Below are positions 26,862 through 34,441 of a stretch of DNA of 64,000 nucleotides, one piece after another. Made by a program: the position numbers and the translations under genes. This DNA comes from Beijerinckiaceae bacterium. GTDB lineage: Bacteria > Pseudomonadota > Alphaproteobacteria > Rhizobiales > Beijerinckiaceae. The number at the start of each line of letters is the position of its first letter. Position 1 is the stretch's first letter. The stretch covers positions 1,646,110-1,710,109 of the forward strand of contig JALJOM010000003.1 of assembly GCA_024304885.1 (NCBI GenBank), written 5' to 3'. The notes under the pieces were generated by a model, which was not told the origin of the DNA, ran no database searches, and saw nothing but the letters and a program-made list of their open reading frames with translations.

Positions 26862-27404
26862 TCAACCGACGCGACGCGCGACGGAGCGGAGCGCCGGCGC
26901 CTTGCCGACATGCCGGACGAGATGTCGAAACGTGCCGGGGGGCGCATGGAGGCAGCGGTCGCGCGGCGCGATCAGGCCGGCGAGCGGCGCGAGGGTCGGG
27001 AACAGGCGCTCCAGGAAGGCTTCTGGCGCGACGTGCAGGCGTGCCACGCAGGTCCCGGTCGCGCCGCCTCTATCCGAGACGAGGTCTCCGGCCTCCTCGA
27101 TGAAGCCGGCTTCCGGCGCATGGCCCGAGCGCAGCAACAGGAGATCGGGTCCGCGGGCGGCCTCGAGCGCTTGGTGGAGCCATTCCGGCTCCGAGGCCGC
27201 CTCGACGAGGCCGCAGCCCGCATGATCGGCGATCAAGGCGAGGTCTCGGCCCACCGGGCCCGCGATGAGGACATCGCGCAGAAGGCCTTCGACATTGGCC
27301 CGGACGAGCGAGGCGAGCGTGCGGACCAGCGCCTCGGACGGATCCAGGGTCCGGCTCCGGGACTGGCCGATGGTTTCCTCGTGGAGAACGATCACGGAAA
27401 GCAC
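26862..27404 (-). CDS. Glycosyltransferase family 2-like protein (short)
   Basis: This 180-residue protein resembles a shortened GT-A/family 2 glycosyltransferase: a Rossmann-type opening (VLSVIVLHEE), LVRTLASLVRANVEGLLRDVLIAGP, a nucleotide-sugar-like loop (AGCGLVEAA) and LEAARGPDLLLLRSGHAPEAGFI in place of the DXD region. Related Hyphomicrobiales proteins are about 200-230 residues and the acidic DXD metal motif is not clear here, so activity is uncertain. It starts with a GTG at 27404; upstream ATGs are in other frames. Its stop codon directly abuts that of the protease-nuclease gene, so the two converge. Confidence 0.55.
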   Translation of the reverse strand: MLSVIVLHEETIGQSRSRTLDPSEALVRTLASLVRANVEGLLRDVLIAGPVGRDLALIADHAGCGLVEAASEPEWLHQALEAARGPDLLLLRSGHAPEAGFIEEAGDLVSDRGGATGTCVARLHVAPEAFLERLFPTLAPLAGLIAPRDRCLHAPPGTFRHLVRHVGKAPALRSVARRVG

Positions 27405-27436
27405 GTGGCGGCATCCCAACGGGTCGAAAACCCGCT

Positions 27437-27721
27437 CTAGACTCCGAAAGCCTCCTTGAACGCCGCGAGCTTCTCCGGCTTGTCGAGGCCCTTTTTCGGG
27501 TTCCATTTGCGGGAATTGAAGAAGGACCGCACCTCGACGGTGACTTCCTTGCCGCGGAGGTACCAGCGCTCGACGCCATCGGGCAGGACGACCGCCGGGC
27601 CGTCGCTGCGATGCACTTTGCCGTCCTCGAACCAGACCTGGCTGTCCACGTAGATGTAATAGCCGAGCAACCGGCCCATGTCGTCCTGGTTCGCCTCGTC
27701 GACTAAGCGCATCTCGGCCAC
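27437..27721 (-). CDS. MORN-like repeat small protein
   Basis: The 94-residue protein contains a MORN/tooth-like repeat pattern (YYIYVDSQVWFEDGKVHRSDG followed by PAVVLPDGVERWYLRGKEVT) and a short basic helical tail with NPKKGLDKPEKLAAFKEAFG. Such repeats bind lipids or proteins in some systems but bacterial small versions are uncharacterised. The GTG at 27721 has AGGAG 10 bases upstream; ATG 27712 is an alternative. Its stop codon TAG lies inside a repeat (CTCTAG at 27435-27440), so the repeat borders or supplies the end of the gene. Confidence 0.6.
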   Translation of the reverse strand: MAEMRLVDEANQDDMGRLLGYYIYVDSQVWFEDGKVHRSDGPAVVLPDGVERWYLRGKEVTVEVRSFFNSRKWNPKKGLDKPEKLAAFKEAFGV

Positions 27722-27792
27722 GTTCCCTTGTCTCCTTCTCGATCGATCGAGCCCGCGGGCTCGGGCCGGCGGTCCGGCATCCTTCCGGCGTC

Positions 27793-27898
27793 CTAGAGCG
27801 CTTTCCGATCCGACTGAATCGCAAAGCAGCTCTACGTTCTTGATTTGTCGCATTTTCGCGACGCGCACCGGATGCCGGTTCGCTGGAGAATGCTCTAG
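27793..27898. repeat. Element B repeat with CTAG at both ends
   Basis: This copy is bounded by CTAG at 27793-27796 and 27895-27898. It shows in order the hairpin part TAGAGCGCTTTCCGATCC, the GCTCTACGTTCTTGATTTG block, TCGCATTTTCGCGACGCG, and the closing GGAGAATGCTCTAG. It lies between the MORN-like gene and the heparinase gene. Confidence 0.8.
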
Positions 27899-27949
27899 CA
27901 GCGAATGGGCCACGTCGATATCCCCCTCCTTGCCGCAGGCGGCGATCTC

Positions 27950-29689
27950 TCATGGCGGAGCCGGGGGCGGCGGACGATTGCGCTCGATATGGCGGAAGCT
28001 CCAAGCGACCTCGACATCGACGCCGGTCGCGCCGTGGACGGCGATCTGGGCGCAGGGCCTCGGGCCGTCCGGCGAGGCGAAAAAGATGCTTTCCTCGATC
28101 TCCGCCGTGCCGGCTTCGGTCTCGAAAAGCCAGCGCCTGCCGTCGGCGAGGACGCACAAGGCCGCCCGGCCGTCGCGGACCCGCTTCACGCGCACGCTCG
28201 GATGGATGTGAAAGCGGACCGCGAAAGGCCGCGGCTCCATCGCCCGCGCGCCTTCAGGGCCGGTCGCAGCGACCAGCCGATCGAAGCCGTCGAGCCGGAG
28301 CCCGTCCTTGCGCATGACGAGCCGGCGCTCGTGGACGAGGCCGAAGGTCGCGACATAACCGTCGTGAGCGACGATGATCTCGGTTGCGGCGATGCCCTCG
28401 TGCCGCTCGGCCTGGACGTCCTGCGGCCCGAAGACGATCTCGTCGCCGAGCCATTTGCCGAAGCCGGTTCGGGAGGCGAAGCGGCAGGTCGAGGTATCGT
28501 CGATCACGAGGGTCGAATGGGCGGCCGTGACTCGCGCGGCCTCGCGTGCACCGGCGCGATTGGGGTCCGGCGCGCCGCAATTGACCACGAGCCGCTGCTG
28601 GCCGACCGAGAGCTCGAACGAGGCGCATCCGGCATGCGCCTGGCTCGAGAAGGCGCGCGGCGGCGGGCGTCCCGCATCCACGAGGACGATCGTGTCACGC
28701 GCCTCGATCCGCTGGTATCCGGAATGCGGGGCATTGACGAGCGGCAGGGCGCGGAGGTCGTCGTAGGCGAGAACCGTCGCGAGCTGCTCCGGCGGCGTGA
28801 CGCCCATGCCGTTGAAGAGCGCGAGCGAGCCGTCGCCGTGGCGGAACAGCCGCAGCATGGGGATCATGCGATCGACCGCGTTGAGCAGCGGGGCGGGGAC
28901 CTCGAACCCGCGCGCGGCATAGACTTGGCGCAGCGGCAGCAGGTCGAGAAGAAGGTCGATGGAGGTCATGGGATTGCGGCAGACGTGCCCGCCGTCCGGC
29001 AGAATCTGGCGCTCGAGCTCCTCGGCGAGGAGCCGGTTCGCGCGGAGGTAGAGATTGCCGGCACCTTCGGCGCAGAGCCCGAGCTCGACGAGGGCGATCG
29101 CCGCAACGAGGCGCGGCTCGCCGTCGAGCCCTCCGGCGATCGCGCCTTGCAGCGCATCGCGCGCCCGTCCGATTCCCCTCATGAACCGGCGGTAGAAGTG
29201 GTGATCCGCGCCGTCCAGGATGATCGGGGACTGCGAGAGCCAGGCGATCAGGCGGCGCGCGACGACGAGAGGCTCGAAGGCCGGACCGCGGCGCGGCCGG
29301 TCGGCGAGCGCGAGGAAATCGTCGACGAGGACACGCGCATTGGCGCGCGCGAGGGCGGTGTCGGCCGCGCGCAGATGGCGCAGCCAGCTGAAGCCCGCCA
29401 GCGCGCGGGCCCAGGAGACGGACGGCGGCTCGAGCTCGAAGGGCGAGCGGCCATGCGTATTGACGATCTTGCCGCCGAAGGCGAAATAGCCCGCATAGAT
29501 ATCGGCCGCGAGCGTCGGATCGGCGGTCCTGATATCCTGCGGCGCGATCAGGAGCCGGTCGGGAGGCCTTCGCCACAGACCGGCCACGGCACGCAAGGGC
29601 TGCAGCAGCCATCGCCACAGCACTCGAAGCCCGCGCAGGACGACGAGCCGAACGAGCCGCAACCGGTCCTTGAAACCTGCACCGATCAC
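27950..29689 (-). CDS. Heparinase II/III family protein
   Basis: This 579-residue protein carries the heparinase II/III-like domain in its second half (from about residue 290, including GMGVTPPEQLA, QAHAGCASFELSVGQQRLVV, NCGAP and AAHSTLVIDDTSTC). Members are polysaccharide lyases acting on uronate-containing polymers; in Hyphomicrobiales this gene is a conserved neighbour of rsmB and is suspected to act on surface or periplasmic glycans. No classic signal peptide is clear, although the N-terminus has a hydrophobic, Arg-rich segment (LVRLVVLRGLRVLWRWLL). It is downstream of rsmB on the same strand with a 269-bp gap. Confidence 0.85.
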   Translation of the reverse strand: MIGAGFKDRLRLVRLVVLRGLRVLWRWLLQPLRAVAGLWRRPPDRLLIAPQDIRTADPTLAADIYAGYFAFGGKIVNTHGRSPFELEPPSVSWARALAGFSWLRHLRAADTALARANARVLVDDFLALADRPRRGPAFEPLVVARRLIAWLSQSPIILDGADHHFYRRFMRGIGRARDALQGAIAGGLDGEPRLVAAIALVELGLCAEGAGNLYLRANRLLAEELERQILPDGGHVCRNPMTSIDLLLDLLPLRQVYAARGFEVPAPLLNAVDRMIPMLRLFRHGDGSLALFNGMGVTPPEQLATVLAYDDLRALPLVNAPHSGYQRIEARDTIVLVDAGRPPPRAFSSQAHAGCASFELSVGQQRLVVNCGAPDPNRAGAREAARVTAAHSTLVIDDTSTCRFASRTGFGKWLGDEIVFGPQDVQAERHEGIAATEIIVAHDGYVATFGLVHERRLVMRKDGLRLDGFDRLVAATGPEGARAMEPRPFAVRFHIHPSVRVKRVRDGRAALCVLADGRRWLFETEAGTAEIEESIFFASPDGPRPCAQIAVHGATGVDVEVAWSFRHIERNRPPPPAPP

Positions 29690-29958
29690 GGACCTCGTCC
29701 CCCTGTCGTGGCGAGAATGGGATTCGTTCGGGCTGTGCCAGCCGGAGAGCCGGGCGCCGGCCGCCTCGCGACACCCACCGACGTCCGTCCGGAGCGACCG
29801 AAGCCCTTGCCTCCGAGGACTCTATCGCGTCGATTGGCCTCGCGAGAGCGGAGCCCGCTCGGATGCCGTCCCGGGTCGCGAAGGACGAGCTCCGAATCGA
29901 TCGCTTGGAGCATGTCCGCATCGCATGGACCGGGCAAGGATTTCAAATCGCTCGGGGC

Positions 29959-31371
29959 TCAGCGCCGGCGAAGGCGCGCGGCGAAGAATCCGTCGAGGCC
30001 GGCGAGCCGCGGCTCGGTTCCCGGCAAATGCGACGGGAGCGTGCGCAGGTCGCCGTTCGCGTCGAGACTTTCGGAAAGCCCGCCGACCTCGTCCGGCGTG
30101 ATCGGCACGCGGGTCAGGTCGGGATGGCGGCGCAGAACCGCCGCGATCTGCAGCTCGCCTTCCTCCGGCTCGAGCGAGCAGGTGCAATAGACGAGGGTTC
30201 CGCCCGGCCGGGTGAGGGCGATCGCCTTGTCGAGCATGCGAGCCTGAAGCTCGGTGAGCCGGGAGAGGTCGCTTTGCCGCTTGGTCCAGGCAATGTCCGG
30301 GTGGCGACGGATGGTCCCCGTCGCGAGGCAGGGCGCATCGAGCAGGACCGCGTCGAACGGGGCGTGGTCGAGGGCCGCGACATCGGCGACCACGATCTCG
30401 GCGCGAAGGTGCAGGCGCTCGAAATTCGCGGCGAGGATCTTCAGCCGCTCGGCGGAGCGATCGATCGCGGTGACCTCCGCGCCGGCCGCCGCGAGCTGGG
30501 CGGCCTTGCCGCCCGGCGCCGCGCAGAGGTCGGCTATTCTCATGCCGGCTCGCGGGTGCAAGAGGCGAGCGGGGAGGGCGGCGGCGGCATCCTGGACGAG
30601 CCAAGCCCCTTCCGCGTATCCGGGAAGCTCCGTCACGGGATCGTGGGTCCGCAGGCGCAAGGAGCCAGTCGGCAAGGTCACAGCCCCGAGCCGCTCCGCC
30701 CAGGCGCCGGCTCGGTCGAGGAGGGTGAGATCGAGCGTGGGCTCCTGCCGATTCGCGGCGGCGATCGCCCGCGCAATGTCCTCCCCGTAGGTCTTGCTCC
30801 AACGTGCGGCGAGCCAGGCCGGCGTATCGTCGTCGAGCGGGTCGCTCGTCGCCAGGACCTCGGCTCGCGAGCGGGCGAGATTGCGCAAGACCGCGTTGAC
30901 GAGCGCGGCATAGGGCACGCCCTTGGGCTCCTGCCGGGTCGCGCGCACCGCGAGATCGACGGCGGCGTGATCGGGCGCGTCGAGAAACAGTATCTGCGCG
31001 GCGGCGACCACGAGCGTCCATTCGAGATAGGCGACCTGGCGGGGAAGCGCGGTCGCCATCAGCCCGGCGAGGGCGTTCCTGATCGTGCCGAGCCGGCGCA
31101 GGCCGACCGTCACGATCGAGCGCGCGAGCGCGACGTCGCGGGCCTCGAGACCGGCGATCCGCGACGGGACCATGCGCGGCGAGAAGCATTCGTCGAGGGG
31201 ATGGCCTTTGACGACGATGTCGTGCAGGATCGCGGAGGCGGCGAGCCTCGCGGCGAGCCCGGGGGGCCGCTCGGCCGCGAGCCTTTGCGCCTCGGCGCTC
31301 GCCCGCGGCCGGCTGCCCGCCGACGGCGGGCGAGGGCGGCGGCCGGACGGCGGACGCGGCGGTCCGTTCAA
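29959..31371 (-). CDS. rsmB: 16S rRNA m5C methyltransferase RsmB/F-type
   Basis: The 470-residue product has an N-terminal NusB-like RNA-binding domain (PGLAARLAASAILHDIVVKG to about residue 165) and a C-terminal SAM-dependent m5C methyltransferase domain. The methyltransferase motifs are clear: IADLCAAPGGKAAQLAAAG (motif I), FDAVLLDAPCLATG (catalytic loop with PC) and LVYCTCSLEPEE (TCS). RsmB methylates C967 of 16S rRNA. Its proposed start is a TTG at 31371. It is divergent from DUF1674 and upstream of the heparinase gene; the trio is a conserved block in Hyphomicrobiales. Confidence 0.9.
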   Translation of the reverse strand: MNGPPRPPSGRRPRPPSAGSRPRASAEAQRLAAERPPGLAARLAASAILHDIVVKGHPLDECFSPRMVPSRIAGLEARDVALARSIVTVGLRRLGTIRNALAGLMATALPRQVAYLEWTLVVAAAQILFLDAPDHAAVDLAVRATRQEPKGVPYAALVNAVLRNLARSRAEVLATSDPLDDDTPAWLAARWSKTYGEDIARAIAAANRQEPTLDLTLLDRAGAWAERLGAVTLPTGSLRLRTHDPVTELPGYAEGAWLVQDAAAALPARLLHPRAGMRIADLCAAPGGKAAQLAAAGAEVTAIDRSAERLKILAANFERLHLRAEIVVADVAALDHAPFDAVLLDAPCLATGTIRRHPDIAWTKRQSDLSRLTELQARMLDKAIALTRPGGTLVYCTCSLEPEEGELQIAAVLRRHPDLTRVPITPDEVGGLSESLDANGDLRTLPSHLPGTEPRLAGLDGFFAARLRRR

Positions 31372-31499
31372 GCGCCGGCCCCGGCGCAGGAGGCGCAGCC
31401 GGCTCGCTCCAGGCTCGTTTCCCCGCGATCGATCATGAGCTACCTTTACAAGCCCGCGCCGGACTTATCCAGGCTGCGCGCCGCCGTTCGAGGTGCGAG

Positions 31500-31715
31500 A
31501 TGCAGGACGAGACACCCTTCGAGGTGCCGACCGAAGCCCCCGTGAAGGTCCTGAGCCCCGCGGCCCGGCGTGCCCTCGCAGAGGCCGAGGAGCGGCGCCG
31601 GCTCGCGGCCGAGCGCGCGCAGCAGGCGCGCCCGCGCGAAATCGACGGCCGCGAGGGCCCCGAGCCGACGCGCTACGGGGATTGGGAGGTCAAGGGGATC
31701 GCGAGCGATTTCTGA
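31500..31715 (+). CDS. DUF1674 protein (SDHAF4-like assembly factor)
   Basis: This 71-residue protein has the DUF1674 C-terminal signature, GPEPTRYGDWEVKGIASDF, preceded by an Arg/Ala-rich helix (ARRALAEAEERRRLAAERAQ). The eukaryotic homologue SDHAF4 binds flavinylated SDHA and aids succinate dehydrogenase assembly, so a similar role here is plausible. It is divergent from rsmB across 128 bp and converges on the amidase gene 23 bp downstream. The length is typical for the family. Confidence 0.88.
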   Translation: MQDETPFEVPTEAPVKVLSPAARRALAEAEERRRLAAERAQQARPREIDGREGPEPTRYGDWEVKGIASDF

Positions 31716-31738
31716 CGGCCCCGCCGCGTCGCGTAACC

Positions 31739-33028
31739 TCATCTCGCTTCGAGCCTGTCCGCGACCCAGCGGGCGAAGCGCAGCAGGCGCGTATCCGCGT
31801 AGAGAGGGGCGACGAGCTGGATTGCGACCGGCAGGCCATGGGGACCGCGATGCGTCGGCAGGCCGATGGCGGGGACGTGCAGCAAGGTCCACAGGCCTTG
31901 GAAGGTCGAGACGCCGGTGGAGTCGAGGCCGCGCGGGGCTTCACCCGTGGCGCAGGGCGTGAGAACGAGGTCGAAGCCGGCGAAGAGAGAAGGCAAGAGA
32001 GCCCGGGCGGAGGCCGCCGACCGCAAGGCATCGACGTAGCGTGCATGTGGGATCGCGAGCCCGCGCTCGACGGTCGCGGCCATGTGGGGGCTGAGCCGAT
32101 CCCTGTGATGGTGCCATTCGTAGGCGAGGGCTCGCGCGCGCTCGTAATCGTCGATGGTTCCGCGCGTAGCCACGATGTCGTGCAAGGTCGCGGGTAGGAC
32201 GAGGTCGCGGATTTCGACATGCTCGGAAAGCCGTTCCGCGGCGGTCTCCACGGCCTGCCGCGTCTCGGGCAGCGCCTCGTCCCAAAGAAACGTGCGGCAG
32301 AGGCCGATGCGGCGCGGCGCGAGCGGCTCGAGGGGCACGGGCTCTCGGGACGCGAGCACGTCGGCGAAGAGCGCGATGTCTTCGATCGAGCGGGACAGCA
32401 GCCCGATCGTGTCGAGCGTATCCGAGGCGAGCTTCAGGCCGGCGCGGGAGACGATGCCGAAGCTCGGCTTGTAGCCGATCACGCCGCAATAAGAGGCGGG
32501 CCGCAGGATCGAGCCCCCCGTCTGGGTGCCGAGCCCGACCGGCACCATGAAATCGGCGACGGCCGCGGCCGAGCCGCTCGACGAGCCGCCCGGCGTATGG
32601 GCGAGGTTCGACGGGTTGCGGGTCGGACCCGGCGCGAAGCCCGCGAATTCGCATGTGATCGTCTTGCCGAGAAGGATCGCTCCGGCCGCGCGAAGCCGAG
32701 CCACGCAGGCGGCGTCGGCCCGCGGGCGATGGCCGCTGTAGATGGGCGAGCCGTATTCGGTCGGAAGATCCGCCGTGTCGAGAACATCCTTCGCGACGAA
32801 AGGCACGCCATGGAGCGCGCCGAGGCGGGGACCTCTGTCGCAGGCACGGGCTTCCTGGAGGGCGACGGAAGGGTCGAGCGCGGCAAAGGCGCATATCTCG
32901 GGCTCACGGGCCGCGATTCGAGCGAGGCAGGCCTCGACCAAGGCCTCGGACGTGAGGTTCCCGCACGCGATGCGCCGTGCTGCCTCGGTCGCGGTGAGCT
33001 TGTCGTGGGAGACCATCGTCGCCGGCAT
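31739..33028 (-). CDS. Amidase (amidase-signature family)
   Basis: The 429-residue protein is an amidase-signature enzyme with the Ser-cisSer-Lys triad: K in GVPFVAKDVLDT, and the Gly-Ser-rich PGGSSSGSAAAV and GTQTGGSILRPA segments. Such enzymes hydrolyse carboxamides or, as GatA paralogues, transamidate tRNA; the absence of GatB/C neighbours and the short length favour a stand-alone amidase. An ATG at 33028 is used; another in frame is at 33016. The C-terminal substrate part is AAV-type and gives no specific substrate. Upstream is a 390-bp gap with a repeat. Confidence 0.88.
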   Translation of the reverse strand: MPATMVSHDKLTATEAARRIACGNLTSEALVEACLARIAAREPEICAFAALDPSVALQEARACDRGPRLGALHGVPFVAKDVLDTADLPTEYGSPIYSGHRPRADAACVARLRAAGAILLGKTITCEFAGFAPGPTRNPSNLAHTPGGSSSGSAAAVADFMVPVGLGTQTGGSILRPASYCGVIGYKPSFGIVSRAGLKLASDTLDTIGLLSRSIEDIALFADVLASREPVPLEPLAPRRIGLCRTFLWDEALPETRQAVETAAERLSEHVEIRDLVLPATLHDIVATRGTIDDYERARALAYEWHHHRDRLSPHMAATVERGLAIPHARYVDALRSAASARALLPSLFAGFDLVLTPCATGEAPRGLDSTGVSTFQGLWTLLHVPAIGLPTHRGPHGLPVAIQLVAPLYADTRLLRFARWVADRLEAR

Positions 33029-33417
33029 GGCCGGGGAGCTTCTCCAGGAAGGCGAGCCATCGCAACAGCGATGTCGCACGGCAAGAATTAGGCTGGACAG
33101 CAGCCCCGAACCGCTTTCCGATCCCGCCGGATCGGAAACTGCTCTATAGGGCGCGCCGAGGTTCGTCGCCCTCGATCTCCTGGCACGAGCCCGGCTCGGC
33201 GCTCGCCGAACCCGAGGCGCGACAGCGACGGCGCTCGATTCGCGACCTCACTGCCGCGTGATTTGCGTGCAGTACAGCCCAAATCTTGCTTGGAGATCGG
33301 GCAGCCCCTAGCCACGGCGGCGCCACGATCGCAGTGCACTCGTTTCCTGTGGATCCTCGTGCAGGCTGTGTCTAGAATAAAGTGGCTTCGGGGAATCACG
33401 CAACGTTGGAGGTCGCC
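33029..33417. other. 389-bp gap between amidase and FkbM genes
   Basis: This stretch holds a repeat hairpin (33111-33149) and the promoter regions of the divergent neighbours. Apart from the repeat no coding region is supported. The part from about 33270 is less G+C-rich than the flanks and continues into the lower-G+C front half of the FkbM gene. Confidence 0.5.
33111..33149. repeat. Minimal element B hairpin
   Basis: GCTTTCCGATCC pairs with GGATCGGAAAC around CGCC, followed by GCTCTATAG. It looks like only the first hairpin of element B (compare 27793 onward). Confidence 0.6.
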
Positions 33418-34275
33418 ATGTGGACAGCCAGCCTCCTGCCGACTGCGGGAGCTGCAGGGAAATTTCGAATGAACTTGTCATTACGGAATTTGCCTTTGCG
33501 GGCTATTGGCTCCTTCTCTCGTGATGCATTGAGCTTCGGGTTGGCATTTCCGTTCAAGCATTGCTTCCATGTGCTGTGCCACAAGCCGATGCTGATGTCT
33601 CTTCCGGGCACCGGATCCATAAATATTCGTCCTGGAACGAGCGACATGGATGTCGTACGCCAAGTATTCGGGCAACATGATCTCGATCTCTCCAAGTGTG
33701 TCCAGCACGCAAAAGTTCAAAGGCATTACGAGGAGATGTGCGCAAAGGGGCAAGTGCCTATCATCATAGATGCAGGAGCGAACATAGGGGCCGCCTCGAT
33801 CTGGTTCGCTTCGAGGTATCCAAAGGCGAAGATCCTGGCTATCGAACCCGATCCCGCAAATGCAGCTTGTTGCCGGACGAATACCCGGACCTTCGACAAT
33901 ATCGCCGTCATCGAGGCCGGGATCGGCTCCTCCTCCGGGGGCTTGACGCTGGTGAACCCGAGCGGAGCGAGCTGGTCCGTCCAGACGGAAAGATGCGCGG
34001 AGGGCGGCGACGTGAGCATTCGCACGGTCCCGGACCTCGTCGCCTCGGTCCCGAACGGTCGCCTCTTGATCGTCAAGATCGATATCGAAGGATTCGAGTC
34101 CGACCTGTTCTCTGCGAATACATCGTGGATCGACGATGCGGTGGTGATCGTGATCGAGCCGCACGACTGGCTCTTGCCGGGGCAAAAGTCGAGCCGTGCG
34201 TTTCAGAAAGCGTTCGCGGAGCGCGAGTTCGAGGTCGTTCTGAGCGGAGAGAACCTGATTTATTTCAATCTTTAG
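33418..34275 (+). CDS. FkbM-family SAM-dependent methyltransferase
   Basis: The 285-residue protein has the FkbM methyltransferase domain: [21 protein letters not shown] (SAM motif I), [19 protein letters not shown] (acidic motif II) and [16 protein letters not shown] (the conserved IDIEG segment). The family O-methylates sugars or other small molecules, often in surface-polysaccharide clusters, but no glycosyltransferase cluster is next to it. The start at 33418 follows GGAGG with a five-base gap; ATG 33469 is also possible. The first half has lower G+C and fewer C/G wobble codons than neighbours, suggesting transfer. Confidence 0.85.
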   Translation: MWTASLLPTAGAAGKFRMNLSLRNLPLRAIGSFSRDALSFGLAFPFKHCFHVLCHKPMLMSLPGTGSINIRPGTSDMDVVRQVFGQHDLDLSKCVQHAKVQRHYEEMCAKGQVPIIIDAGANIGAASIWFASRYPKAKILAIEPDPANAACCRTNTRTFDNIAVIEAGIGSSSGGLTLVNPSGASWSVQTERCAEGGDVSIRTVPDLVASVPNGRLLIVKIDIEGFESDLFSANTSWIDDAVVIVIEPHDWLLPGQKSSRAFQKAFAEREFEVVLSGENLIYFNL

Positions 34276-34441
34276 CGCTGGTCCGAGCGGCCGCTGCGAG
34301 CGCCCGGGTCCCGCAGCCGCAGCCGGGCCGCGCCGAGCAAAAAGCGGCGCCCGATCTCCAACTCGATTGACCGCCTCCCCGGAATGGTGCTGTGGTCCCG
34401 GCATCCGAGATTGTCTCGGTGAGCCAATACGATCGGATGCG

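Noticed and set aside
27905-30190. 761-codon open frame opposite the heparinase gene
   Set aside because: Shadow of the heparinase gene; no domain and composition typical of antisense high-GC frames.
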